This document shows positions 8,763 through 16,899 of a stretch of 64,000 nucleotides of DNA, piece by piece. A model generated the notes under the pieces. That model was not told the origin of the DNA. It made no database searches and saw only the letters and a program-made list of their open reading frames with translations. The first letter of the stretch is position 1; every line of letters starts with the position of its first letter. The position numbers were made by a program, and so were the translations under genes. The DNA lies in NCBI RefSeq assembly GCF_003012775.1, contig NZ_PXYG01000011.1:48052-112051 (forward strand), written 5' to 3'. Source of the stretch: Zobellella endophytica. GTDB lineage: Bacteria; Pseudomonadota; Gammaproteobacteria; Enterobacterales; Aeromonadaceae.

Positions 8763-8780
8763 GCCGGCCTCAACGACCAT

Positions 8781-8813
8781 AAAAAAACCACCGGGGCAAA
8801 CCGGTGGTTTTTT
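8781..8813. terminator. Bidirectional intrinsic terminator
   Basis: An AACCACCGG / CCGGTGGTT stem with a GGCAAA loop is flanked by an A-run on the left and a T-run on the right, so it can end both the rightward DUF3461 gene and the leftward NCS2 permease gene. Confidence 0.9.
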
Positions 8814-8833
8814 GTTGTGCGAGAGACAAAGCG

Positions 8834-10177
8834 TTACATGAACACGAACTTGGCGATAAAGATGGCGCTCAGGATGTAGACGCTGATGGACACGTCGCGC
8901 GGGTGGCCGGTGGCCATCTTCAGCACCGTGTAGGTGACGAAGCCCATGGCAATGCCGTTGGCGATGGAGAAGGTCAGCGGCATCATCAGCGCGGTCACCG
9001 CGGCCGGGGCCATTTCGGTGAAGTCGTCCCACTCGATCTTGGCCAGGCTGCTCATCATGGCGAAGGCCACGAAGATCAGGGCTCCGGCGGTGGCGTAGGG
9101 CGGTATCATGCCGGCCAGGGGGGCCAGGAACATGGACAGCAGGAACAGCGCTGCGATGGTCACGGCGGTCAGGCCGGTGCGGCCCCCGGCGGCGACGCCG
9201 GCGGCGCTTTCCACATAGCTGGTCACCGGCGGGCAGCCGACGAAGGTGCCGATGACGGAAGAGGCGCTGTCGGCCTTCAGGGATTTCTTCAGGCCTTCGA
9301 TGCTGCCGTCGGGGCGGCGCAGGTTGGCGCGCTCGGCCACGCCCATCAGGGTGCCGGCGGTATCGAACATGTTGACGAACAGGAAGGCCAGGATCACGGT
9401 GATCATGCCGATGTCCAGGGCGCCCATGATGTCCAGCTTCATGAAGGTCGGCTCTATGCTGGGCGGCATGGCGAAGATGCCGTTGTATTCGACGATGCCC
9501 ATGAGCAGGCCGATCAGGGTCACGCTCATCACCCCGATCAGCACGGCGCCGAACACCTTGCGATGCACCAGGATGGAGATGATCAGGAAGCAGACGGCGG
9601 CCAGCAGGGCGCTGGGCTTGGTGAAGTCGCCCAGGGTCACCAGGGTGGCCGGGCTTTCCACTACTATGCCGGCGGTTTTCAGGCCGATCAGGCCGAGGAA
9701 CAGGCCCACGCCGGCGGTCATGGCGTAGCGCAGGGATTCGGGAATGGAGTCGAGCACCCATTCGCGGATTTTCCAGAAACTCATGGCGGTGAAGATCACG
9801 CCGGACCAGAACACGGCGCCCAGCGCCACTTCCCAGCTGTAGCCCATTTCACCGACCACGGTGAAGGCGAAGAAGGCGTTCAGGCCCATGCCGGGCGCCA
9901 GGCCGACCGGCCAGTTGGCGTACAGTCCCATGAACAGGGTGGCGATGGCGGCACCGATGCAGGTGGCCACGAACACGGCCCCCGCATCCATACCCGAGGC
10001 GGACATGATGTTGGGGTTAACAAAAATAATGTATGCCATGGTGATGAAGGTGGTCAGCCCCGCCACCAGCTCGGTTTTGACCGAGGTGCCGTGGGCACTC
10101 AGCTTAAACCACTTTTCCAGTAGTCCCCCGGGAGCCGGGAGGGTTTTAGGTGTTGGCTCATTCTTGATGTTTTCCAT
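8834..10177 (-). CDS. NCS2 family purine permease (AzgA/guanine-hypoxanthine type)
   Basis: The 447-residue protein with about 12-14 transmembrane helices belongs to the AzgA-like branch of nucleobase transporters. Diagnostic parts are TTFITMAYIIFVNPNIMS near the N-terminus, PVGLAPGMGLNAFFAF in the third helix region, the FDTAGTLMGVAERA motif and CPPVTSYVESAAGVAAGGRTG. Such proteins import adenine, guanine, hypoxanthine or xanthine with protons. It lies 92 bp downstream of uraH on the same strand and next to the puuE-uraD-allA genes, so it probably feeds purines or a related compound into the ureide pathway. The exact substrate is not readable from sequence. Confidence 0.9.
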   Translation of the reverse strand: MENIKNEPTPKTLPAPGGLLEKWFKLSAHGTSVKTELVAGLTTFITMAYIIFVNPNIMSASGMDAGAVFVATCIGAAIATLFMGLYANWPVGLAPGMGLNAFFAFTVVGEMGYSWEVALGAVFWSGVIFTAMSFWKIREWVLDSIPESLRYAMTAGVGLFLGLIGLKTAGIVVESPATLVTLGDFTKPSALLAAVCFLIISILVHRKVFGAVLIGVMSVTLIGLLMGIVEYNGIFAMPPSIEPTFMKLDIMGALDIGMITVILAFLFVNMFDTAGTLMGVAERANLRRPDGSIEGLKKSLKADSASSVIGTFVGCPPVTSYVESAAGVAAGGRTGLTAVTIAALFLLSMFLAPLAGMIPPYATAGALIFVAFAMMSSLAKIEWDDFTEMAPAAVTALMMPLTFSIANGIAMGFVTYTVLKMATGHPRDVSISVYILSAIFIAKFVFM

Positions 10178-10269
10178 GACCTGAAGTCCTCGAGTAGATT
10201 GAGTTGCAGACTGTCAATGCCGCACGATTTTCCTTCGTCGCGGCATTGGCAGGAGCCGTCTGCGACCCG

Positions 10270-10623
10270 TCAGCTACCTCTGTAGGTAGAGTAGCTGTAG
10301 GGTGCGATCAGCAGGGGTACGTGGTAATGCTCTTCGCCGGCGGCGATCCCGAAACGGATGACCACGTCGTCCAGGAAGGCCGGTTCGAGCAGCTCAATAC
10401 CTTGTTTCTTAAAGTAACTGGAGGTGTGGAACACCAGCTGGTATTTACCGGCCACGTAGTCCTCACCCGCCAGGATGGGCGCATCGGTCCGGCCGTCGTG
10501 GTTGGTGTAGACGGTATTGATCAGCGTGGTCTGTTCGCCCTCAACCCGGTACAGTTCAACTTTGATCTCGGAGCCTGGCAGGCCCTTGGCAGTATCCAAT
10601 ACGTGTGTAGTTAATTTTCCCAT
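10270..10623 (-). CDS. uraH: 5-hydroxyisourate hydrolase
   Basis: This 117-residue transthyretin-like enzyme hydrolyses 5-hydroxyisourate, the product of urate oxidation, to OHCU. It has the family's TTHVLDT start (catalytic His7), the GRTDAP loop with the conserved Arg, HYHVPLL, and the C-terminal signature YRGS that separates HIU hydrolases from true transthyretins. AAGG lies upstream of the ATG. It is divergent from puuE-uraD, which continue the same pathway, and upstream of the purine permease on its own strand. No urate oxidase is seen in the window. Confidence 0.95.
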   Translation of the reverse strand: MGKLTTHVLDTAKGLPGSEIKVELYRVEGEQTTLINTVYTNHDGRTDAPILAGEDYVAGKYQLVFHTSSYFKKQGIELLEPAFLDDVVIRFGIAAGEEHYHVPLLIAPYSYSTYRGS

Positions 10624-10984
10624 TTCTAGTTACCTTGCGCGTAAGTACGCGTCTCCGTTAGTTCAAGGTACTGTCTTCGCGATGCGTCGACAGAATTAAT
10701 TTTATATCAAGATAAATTGGTGCGTCTACATTTAATTAACAAAAATGTGTACAATGAGCGCAGTTTCCTGTGTCATGCCGCTGTTATCTATCCTGATAGA
10801 GTAGGATTGTCTTTGCTTTGGTGCCGCAAAGCAAGAATTCCAGGGCAGATCTGATACAAAAACTAAACCTGTTATTTACATATATTGATTTTATTGTATA
10901 CAATAAGATTATTACAATGACCGGCAAGCCCCCTTCATGCTTGTTTCGGCCGGTTTTTTAACCTGCGTTTCAAGGAGTTTTCCG
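10624..10984. promoter_or_regulatory. Divergent promoter region between uraH and puuE
   Basis: This 361-bp region holds no gene and is much richer in A+T than its surroundings. It must carry promoters for the leftward uraH-permease genes and the rightward puuE-uraD genes. A perfect 16-bp palindrome sits at 10891-10906, and a TGTGTACAA element related to its centre lies at about 10747-10755. The puuE ribosome-binding site AAGGAG is at 10972-10977. Confidence 0.6.
10891..10906. promoter_or_regulatory. Perfect 16-bp palindrome, putative operator
   Basis: TTATTGTATACAATAA is a perfect palindrome with the TTGTATACAA centre that is common among operators of GntR/FCD-type repressors. It lies 79 bp upstream of the puuE start in the divergent uraH-puuE region. 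The matching regulator is not in the window, so the assignment to a protein family is a guess from the motif. Confidence 0.5.
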
Positions 10985-11908
10985 ATGAGCCAAAACCAAG
11001 ACTATCCCCGTGACCTCATCGGGTATGGAGCCAACCCTCCTCACCCGCAATGGCCCGGTGATGCGCGTGTCGCCATCTCGTTCGTGCTGAACTACGAGGA
11101 AGGCGGCGAACGCAACGTGCTGCACGGGGACGGCGAGTCCGAAGCCTTCCTGTCCGAGCTGCCCGGGGCGGTAGCCTGGGAAGGCGTGCGCCACATGAGC
11201 ATGGAATCGGTCTATGAGTATGGCAGCCGGGCCGGCGTCTGGCGCCTGCTGCGCCTGTTCAAGAAGTACGACATTCCGCTCACCATCTTCGCCGTGGCCA
11301 GCGCCATCGAGCGTTATCCGGATGTCGCCAGGGCTTTCGTGGAAGAGGGGCACGAGATCTGCTCCCACGCCTTCAAGTGGATCACCTACCAGTGGATGGA
11401 CGAGCAGGAAGAGCGCGAGCAACTGCACAAGGCCGTCGAAACCATAGAGCGGGTCTGCGGCCAGCGTCCGCTGGGCTGGTATACCGGCCGCGACAGCCCC
11501 AACACCCGCAAGCTGGTGATGGAGGAAGGCGGCTTCATGTACGACTCCGACTCCTATGCCGATGATCTGCCCTACTGGGTCGACAACAAGGGCAAGGGCC
11601 ATCTGGTGATCCCCTATACCCTGGACACCAATGACATGCGCTTCGCCACCCCGCAGGGTTTCAACAGCGGCGAGCAGTTCTACCAGTACCTGAAGGATGC
11701 CTTCGACGTGCTGTACGAAGAAGGGGCCGAGGCGCCCAAGATGCTGTCCATCGGCATGCACTGCCGCCTGCTGGGCCGCCCCGCCCGCATGGCGGCGCTG
11801 GAGCGTTTCGTCAAGTATGCCCGCAGCCACGATCGGGTCTGGTTCACCCGCCGCATCGACATCGCCAAACACTGGCACGAGCATCATCCCTATAAAGGAA
11901 ACAAGTAA
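10985..11908 (+). CDS. puuE: Allantoinase, PuuE (polysaccharide-deacetylase-like) type
   Basis: The 307-residue enzyme hydrolyses allantoin to allantoate. It belongs to the polysaccharide-deacetylase-related PuuE group, known to act without metal, rather than to the amidohydrolase AllB group. Family blocks are YPRDLIGYGANPPHPQWPGD at the N-terminus, SFVLNYEEGGERN, HEICSHAFKWI and GWYTGRDSPNTR. The start at 10985 follows AAGGAG by 7 nt and gives the family length; an in-frame ATG at 10937 would add a tail with no similarity. Its stop overlaps the uraD start (TAATG), indicating translational coupling. Confidence 0.93.
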   Translation: MSQNQDYPRDLIGYGANPPHPQWPGDARVAISFVLNYEEGGERNVLHGDGESEAFLSELPGAVAWEGVRHMSMESVYEYGSRAGVWRLLRLFKKYDIPLTIFAVASAIERYPDVARAFVEEGHEICSHAFKWITYQWMDEQEEREQLHKAVETIERVCGQRPLGWYTGRDSPNTRKLVMEEGGFMYDSDSYADDLPYWVDNKGKGHLVIPYTLDTNDMRFATPQGFNSGEQFYQYLKDAFDVLYEEGAEAPKMLSIGMHCRLLGRPARMAALERFVKYARSHDRVWFTRRIDIAKHWHEHHPYKGNK

Positions 11909-12423
11909 TGACCCAGTTCAAGAGCTGTTCTCCCAGCACCATGAGCCGCGCCGACTTCGTGGCGGCTTTTGCCGACATCTACGAGCATTCCGCCTGGGTG
12001 GCGGAGCAGGCCTTCGACCAGGGCCTGAATGCGGAAGACGACCATGTCGAGCAGCTGCACGGCCGCATGGCCGGCGTGCTGCTGGCCGCCGACAAGGGGG
12101 CCCAGCTGGCGCTGATCAACGCCCACCCGGATCTGGCCGGCAAGGCTGCCCAGCGCGGCGAACTGACCGAGGCTTCCACCAACGAGCAGGCGGGAGCCGG
12201 CATCAGCCAGTGCACCCCGGAAGAGTTCGCCCGTTTCACCGAGCTGAACAACGCCTACAAGGAAAAGTTCGCCTTCCCCTTCATCATGGCGGTGAAGGGC
12301 TCGAACCGGCACCAGATCCTGGCCGCCTTCGAAGAGCGCATCCATAACGACTACGACACCGAGTTCGAGCGCGCCGTCAAGGAAATCAACAAGATAGCCC
12401 TGTTCCGTTTGAACGAGATGTAA
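11908..12423 (+). CDS. uraD: OHCU decarboxylase
   Basis: The 171-residue enzyme decarboxylates 2-oxo-4-hydroxy-4-carboxy-5-ureidoimidazoline to S-allantoin, the step after UraH. The helical fold carries the conserved block INAHPDLAGKAAQRGELT with the catalytic His, followed by STNEQAGAG and the FPFIMAVKG loop. It starts one base inside the puuE stop and is followed by a strong terminator hairpin. UraH, UraD and PuuE together take 5-hydroxyisourate to allantoate. Confidence 0.95.
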   Translation: MTQFKSCSPSTMSRADFVAAFADIYEHSAWVAEQAFDQGLNAEDDHVEQLHGRMAGVLLAADKGAQLALINAHPDLAGKAAQRGELTEASTNEQAGAGISQCTPEEFARFTELNNAYKEKFAFPFIMAVKGSNRHQILAAFEERIHNDYDTEFERAVKEINKIALFRLNEM

Positions 12424-12431
12424 TGAGGCGA

Positions 12432-12455
12432 GGGGGCCCAGGCCCCCGTTTTTTT
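12432..12455 (+). terminator. Intrinsic terminator between uraD and allA
   Basis: GGGGGCC and GGCCCCC form a stem with a 2-nt spacer, followed by G and seven T residues. It lies between the uraD stop and the allA start, so allA is either expressed by read-through or from its own promoter. Confidence 0.85.
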
Positions 12456-12475
12456 ATCCGTTTTCGGAGGCAGAA

Positions 12476-12985
12476 ATGATCAAGACCCTCACCATAGAGC
12501 CGCTGACCCGGGAAGCCTTCGCCCCCTTCGGCGATGTGATCGAGTCCGAAGGCCGCGATTACTTCATGATCAACAACGGTTCCACCCGCCGCTACCACCA
12601 ACTGGGCGAGGTGCAGCTGGACGAGCAGGGCCGGGGCATCATCAGCATCTTCCGGGCCAGGACCCTGGACTACCCGCTGGCGATCAAGATGCTGGAGCGC
12701 CATCCCTTCGGCTCCCAGTCTTTCATTCCCCTGTTCGGCCACGACTTCCTGCTGGTGGTGGCGCCGGTGGGCGACGGCGGCATGAACATCGACCCGGCCA
12801 GCGTGCGCGCCTTCCGGGCCAGCGGCCGCCAGGGCGTGAACTACCACAGGGGCGTGTGGCACCACCCGATACTGGCGTTGCGCGACGACGACGAGTTCCT
12901 GGTGGTGGATCGCAGCGGCCCCGGCAACAACTGCGACGAATTCTTCTTCGACGAGTCCGTCCAACTGAGCCTGGAGCTGGGCTGA
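12476..12985 (+). CDS. allA: Ureidoglycolate lyase
   Basis: This 169-residue cupin-like enzyme splits ureidoglycolate to glyoxylate and urea. It shows the AllA pattern: EPLTREAFAPFGDVIE at the N-terminus, IFRAR, MLERHPFGSQSFIPL in the central strand pair, and NYHRGVWHHPILAL with the conserved His cluster. GGAGG precedes the ATG. It follows puuE-uraD after a terminator. The enzyme producing ureidoglycolate (allantoicase or allantoate amidohydrolase) is not in the window, so the pathway is incomplete here. Confidence 0.93.
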   Translation: MIKTLTIEPLTREAFAPFGDVIESEGRDYFMINNGSTRRYHQLGEVQLDEQGRGIISIFRARTLDYPLAIKMLERHPFGSQSFIPLFGHDFLLVVAPVGDGGMNIDPASVRAFRASGRQGVNYHRGVWHHPILALRDDDEFLVVDRSGPGNNCDEFFFDESVQLSLELG

Positions 12986-13151
12986 GTCCCTTTCAAGCCC
13001 CGATGCCGCCCGAGGGTGGTGCCAGCAGGCGGCAGCGCGGCGACAAGAGCTGTTTCCTCGACATCGGCGCGGCGGAGCCTCCATGGATGGATTTACGGTG
13101 TATCGGCCCTTTGGCCGACTTCTTCAGTCATGACAATGACGTTGTCAGCAA

Positions 13152-13186
13152 GCAGAGGCAGGCCCTGTGGCCTGCCTCTGCCGTTT
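13152..13186 (+). terminator. Terminator downstream of allA
   Basis: A 13-bp stem GCAGAGGCAGGCC / GGCCTGCCTCTGC with a CTGT loop is followed by CGTTTT. Two further small hairpins lie just upstream (TCGGCC-N4-GGCCGA at 13103-13118 and TGACAA-N5-TTGTCA at 13131-13147). Confidence 0.75.
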
Positions 13187-13930
13187 TCAACGCAGTTCGT
13201 CGAATTCCGTGATGCGCGGATGTCCCCGCCGCTCCAGAAAGCCCAGCAGCTTGTCCGGATCCGTCGCCAGTATCCGCTCCCGGGGAAACTCCAGCTCGGT
13301 CACCAGCCGGTGGCAGTGCTCGAACTGGCCCAAGGTGAAGGCCACGTGGGAGTCGGAGCCGAAAGCGAGCCAGGCACCGCTGTCCCGTGCCGCCGACACG
13401 ATGGCCCGGCAGTTGGCCTCGCTGCCCTTGCGCGAGTGGTTGAAGGAGGAATTGTTGATCTCCAGCGCCACCCGGTGTTCGGCTGCTGCCGCCGCCACCG
13501 CCTCGATATCGATGGGGTAGGCCGGGTTGCCCGGGTGGCTGATGATGTCCACCTTGCCGCTTTTTATGGCATTGATCATGGCGGTGGTATGGCGGGCCCG
13601 GTCCGCCGGCGGGAACACCGGCTCGTGGAAGCCGGCCACCACCAGATCCAGGCAGTCGAAGTAGCGCTCGGGAAAGTCGATGTCTCCCGCCTCGTTCTTG
13701 ATGTTGGCCTCGATGCCGCGCAGTATGCCTACCCCGTCCACCACCCGGGGCAGCACCCGCATGTTGACGAAATGCCAGTAATGGGGAGCGTCGGCCATCT
13801 CGGGGCCGTGATCGGTGAGGGCGAACAGCTTGATGCCGCGGGCGCGGGCGATGGGCAGGTAGTCGTGCACCGTGCTGTAGGCGTGGGTGCTGGCCACCGT
13901 ATGGCTGTGGGTATCGACGAGATAGGTCAT
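13187..13930 (-). CDS. PHP-domain phosphatase, YcdX family
   Basis: The 247-residue PHP-superfamily hydrolase has the expected metal ligands in order: DTHSHTVAS (first HxH), TDHGPEM, a Glu in RGIEANI, GFHEP, the HPGNP motif and the terminal FGSDSH. E. coli YcdX is a trinuclear zinc phosphoesterase of similar length. The start at 13930 follows GGAG at 8 nt and places the first strand as in relatives; an earlier in-frame start at 13963 lacks support. The physiological substrate is unknown. Confidence 0.88.
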   Translation of the reverse strand: MTYLVDTHSHTVASTHAYSTVHDYLPIARARGIKLFALTDHGPEMADAPHYWHFVNMRVLPRVVDGVGILRGIEANIKNEAGDIDFPERYFDCLDLVVAGFHEPVFPPADRARHTTAMINAIKSGKVDIISHPGNPAYPIDIEAVAAAAAEHRVALEINNSSFNHSRKGSEANCRAIVSAARDSGAWLAFGSDSHVAFTLGQFEHCHRLVTELEFPRERILATDPDKLLGFLERRGHPRITEFDELR

Positions 13931-14071
13931 GGGGCTTCTCCGTGAGCGGACTGTGACCAGCATAACAAAAATAATCTGCCGTTTGGGGTGATTAACGCCG
14001 GTCCCGGTGCTTGTTCAGTTCCCCGTCACATGTTATTTCTATATGAAAATATTTTAGGTGAAGGTGAACGC

Positions 14072-15307
14072 ATGGATGCACTCAAGATCGGCTGGCGCGA
14101 CCGCCTGCTGATGAATATTCCGCTCAAGCACAAGTTAATGCTCACTTGCTACCTGGCCGCCGCCGGGCTGGCCGGGCTACTGTACGCCTACTGGCAATTG
14201 CAGCTCGAGCTGGAGAGCAGGAGTGGGCCGCCGGCTTCGCTCTCCCTGGCGTGGGTGGCGGCTGCCGTCGTCCTGTTGCTGCTCCTGCTCTGGCTGCTGG
14301 CCCGGGCGGTGAGCGACAACCTGCTGCCGCTGCTCGGTCATATCGAGGGGGTCATGGCCCAGGTGGCGGGCGGCCGGCTCGACAAGCGGGTCGGCTTTTC
14401 TGGCGAGGACGAATTCGGCAAGATAGGCTCGGCCATCGACGCCACCCTGCAGCACCTGTCGGCGACCTTCGAACTGGTGGAGCGTTCCGCCGGGGTGCTG
14501 CACGGGGCGGTGGGCAATATCGGCGAGGCGGTAAGCCAGACTGGGGAGGAAGTGAGCGCCCAGCACGGCCAAGTGGCCCAGTGCCGGCAAACGGTGGCCG
14601 GTTTGAACCGGGCGGTACAGCAAGTGGCCGCTCACTCCCGCCAGGCCGACGAGCTGACCGGCCAGACCCACGACGAAGCCCTGGCCGCCGGCACCCATAT
14701 GACCGACGCCATGCAGGGCATGGAGCGACTGGTGGCCGACACCCAGGAGGCGCGGGCCGATTCCCGCGTGCTGGGCGAGACCCTGGAGCGGGTAGGCACC
14801 GTAGTGGAAACCATCAAGGCCATTTCCGAACAGACCAACCTGCTGGCGCTCAACGCCGCCATCGAGGCGGCCCGTGCCGGCGAGCAGGGGCGCGGTTTCG
14901 CGGTGGTGGCCGACGAAGTGCGCACCCTGGCGGGGCGCACCCAGCACGCCACCCACGATATTCAGCAGATGATTGAAACCCTGGCCGACAGCGTCAACCG
15001 CAGCATCGAGATGATGTCGCGCAACGCCGAGGCCAGCACCGGCGCGGCCACCGGCGTCAGGGCCGGAATGCAGGCGCTGGAGAACATACTGCAGCGGGTG
15101 GCCGAACTCAGCCGGATGAACCGGGATATCGCCGGTTCGGTATCGGGCCAGGAACTGGCGATGGCCGAGCTGGACGCCAGCCTGGAGCTGTTGCTCGGCC
15201 AGGCGGAGCGCTCGCGGCGCCAGCTGGATACCCTGAGCCGGGACCGGGGCCACGTGCACGACATCGCCGAGCAGCTGGCAGCCAACATGGCCCGGGTGCG
15301 CGCCTGA
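14072..15307 (+). CDS. Methyl-accepting chemotaxis protein with almost no periplasmic domain
   Basis: The 411-residue receptor has two transmembrane helices (about 21-41 and 58-78) separated by only about 16 residues, then a HAMP-like segment (about 80-130) and a full cytoplasmic signalling domain with the hairpin tip [20 protein letters not shown] (about 251-270) and [17 protein letters not shown]. With no room for a ligand-binding domain outside the membrane, it probably senses through the membrane, the cytoplasm or a partner protein. The start at 14072 is preceded by an AGGTGAAGGTG stretch and gives a normal N-terminus. Confidence 0.85.
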   Translation: MDALKIGWRDRLLMNIPLKHKLMLTCYLAAAGLAGLLYAYWQLQLELESRSGPPASLSLAWVAAAVVLLLLLLWLLARAVSDNLLPLLGHIEGVMAQVAGGRLDKRVGFSGEDEFGKIGSAIDATLQHLSATFELVERSAGVLHGAVGNIGEAVSQTGEEVSAQHGQVAQCRQTVAGLNRAVQQVAAHSRQADELTGQTHDEALAAGTHMTDAMQGMERLVADTQEARADSRVLGETLERVGTVVETIKAISEQTNLLALNAAIEAARAGEQGRGFAVVADEVRTLAGRTQHATHDIQQMIETLADSVNRSIEMMSRNAEASTGAATGVRAGMQALENILQRVAELSRMNRDIAGSVSGQELAMAELDASLELLLGQAERSRRQLDTLSRDRGHVHDIAEQLAANMARVRA

Positions 15308-15375
15308 GCCACCCTTGCTTTCCCGCCGCCGGCTGCACATAATCGGCTTTCACGATGCATATTAACGAGGTGGCC

Positions 15376-15678
15376 ATGGTGACCGAACAGCAGGTAAGGG
15401 ATGCCCTCTGCCGGGTGCTGGATCCGGAGGTGGGTGAGAACATCATCGAGCTGGGGCTGGTGTACGGCATCGATATCGACGACGAGCGGCTGGTGGTCAC
15501 CATGACCATGACCTCGCCCTCCTGTCCCATGGGCGACTGGATCCGCCAGCAGGTGGCGGCCGAGCTCGGGGACCTGTGCCGGGACGGGCAGCGGGCCGAG
15601 GTCAGGCTGGTATGGCAGCCGGCCTGGAGCCCGGAGATGATGAGCCCGGCGCTGCGGACCCGGCTGGGCTGGGGCTGA
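15376..15678 (+). CDS. MIP18/DUF59 family metal-sulfur cluster assembly factor
   Basis: The 100-residue protein has the MIP18 (PaaD/SufT-like) pattern: LDPEVGENIIELGLVYGIDI near the N-terminus and TMTSPSCPMGDWI with the conserved Cys. Members help mature or deliver iron-sulfur clusters or serve phenylacetate oxidation. No paa or suf genes are nearby, so the client is unknown. The start at 15376 follows GAGG at 5 nt; an ATG at 15355 has no ribosome-binding site. Confidence 0.82.
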   Translation: MVTEQQVRDALCRVLDPEVGENIIELGLVYGIDIDDERLVVTMTMTSPSCPMGDWIRQQVAAELGDLCRDGQRAEVRLVWQPAWSPEMMSPALRTRLGWG

Positions 15679-15684
15679 CGCCGC

Positions 15685-16746
15685 TTATTCCGGCGGCTGG
15701 TTGTTGAACTCGCGCATGAAGATATCCCAGAACACCATGAACAGCGCCGCCACCAGCGGTCCTATCACGAAGCCGTTGATGCCCATCAGGCTCAGGCCGC
15801 CCAGGGTCGAGAACAGTACCACGTAGTCGGGCAGCTTGGTGTCGCGGCCCACCAGCAGCGGGCGCAGTACGTTGTCCGCCAGGCCGATCACCAGGGCGCC
15901 GAAGGCCACCAGCACGGTGCCGGCAACCCAGGCGCCGGTGGCATAGAGGTAGATGGCCACCGGCAGCCACACCAGGCCGGCGCCTACCGCCGGGATCAGC
16001 GACAGGAAGGCCATCACCACCCCCCACAGCAGCGGGCCCGGGATGTCCAGCGCCCAGAAGATGAAACCGCCCAGCGCCCCTTGCACCATGGCCACCAGGA
16101 TATTGCCCTTCACCGTGGCCCGGGTCACCTCGGAAAATTTGCTGAACAGCTTGCGCTCGCGCTCGTCCCCCAGCGGCAGCGCCTTGACCATCAGCTCGGT
16201 GAGCTGATGGCCGTCGCGCAGCAGGAAGAAAGTGAGGTAGAGCATCAGCGCCACGTTGATGATAAAGCCGAAGGTGCTCTGGCCCGCGGTCAGGGCCTTC
16301 TCCGCCAGCAGCTTGCTGCCGGCCACCGCCGCGTCCGACAGCCGCTGGCGGACGCTGTCGAGATCGATGCCGAGCCGCTCCAGCAGCTCGGGCAGTAACG
16401 GGAAGGCGGTGCGGATCTGCTCCAACACCCGGCCCGGATTGATTTCGCCACGGTCTATGCGCTGGTAGAAGCTCAGTCCTTCCTGCACGAAGGAGGTGGC
16501 GATCAGCAGCACCGGAAAGACCACTATCACCACGCAGAACAGCAGGGTGAGCAGGGCGGCACGGTTCGGTTTGGGGCCGATGCGGCACAGTATGCGATGC
16601 TGCAGCGGATAGAAGATGACGCTGATGGCGCAGGCCCAGAAAATGGCGCCCCAGAAGGGTTTGAGGATCAGCCCGAACAGCAGGCTGACCAGCAGCAGCA
16701 TAAACAGAAACGAGCGTTGTTCGAGTTTTTCGCGCATGGTGATCAT
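15685..16746 (-). CDS. AI-2E family transporter (PerM/TqsA-like permease)
   Basis: The 353-residue membrane protein belongs to the AI-2 exporter superfamily, with about eight transmembrane helices and a large soluble segment after the third (about residues 85-170). The C-terminal half carries the conserved stretches FSKFSEVTRATVKGNILVA, WGVVMAFLSLIPAVGAGLVW and LADNVLRPLLVGR. Proteins of this family export signals, sodium/protons or other solutes, so the name does not prove AI-2 transport. The start at 16746 is chosen for GGGA upstream; upstream in-frame codons to 16836 have no support. It converges with the MIP18 gene 6 bp away. Confidence 0.85.
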   Translation of the reverse strand: MITMREKLEQRSFLFMLLLVSLLFGLILKPFWGAIFWACAISVIFYPLQHRILCRIGPKPNRAALLTLLFCVVIVVFPVLLIATSFVQEGLSFYQRIDRGEINPGRVLEQIRTAFPLLPELLERLGIDLDSVRQRLSDAAVAGSKLLAEKALTAGQSTFGFIINVALMLYLTFFLLRDGHQLTELMVKALPLGDERERKLFSKFSEVTRATVKGNILVAMVQGALGGFIFWALDIPGPLLWGVVMAFLSLIPAVGAGLVWLPVAIYLYATGAWVAGTVLVAFGALVIGLADNVLRPLLVGRDTKLPDYVVLFSTLGGLSLMGINGFVIGPLVAALFMVFWDIFMREFNNQPPE

Positions 16747-16899
16747 GGTTCCCGATGAGACACTGCCATCATAGTAAAGAAGCGGACCGGCCGGCGCCAC
16801 CGATTCCCTTGGCCGCATTTTATTGCGCCGGCGCAAGGCGCCGGGCGAGGCGGGCTGCCATCATTCCCTTATTCGACGAAACCGGGCCACGGAGGCGGC

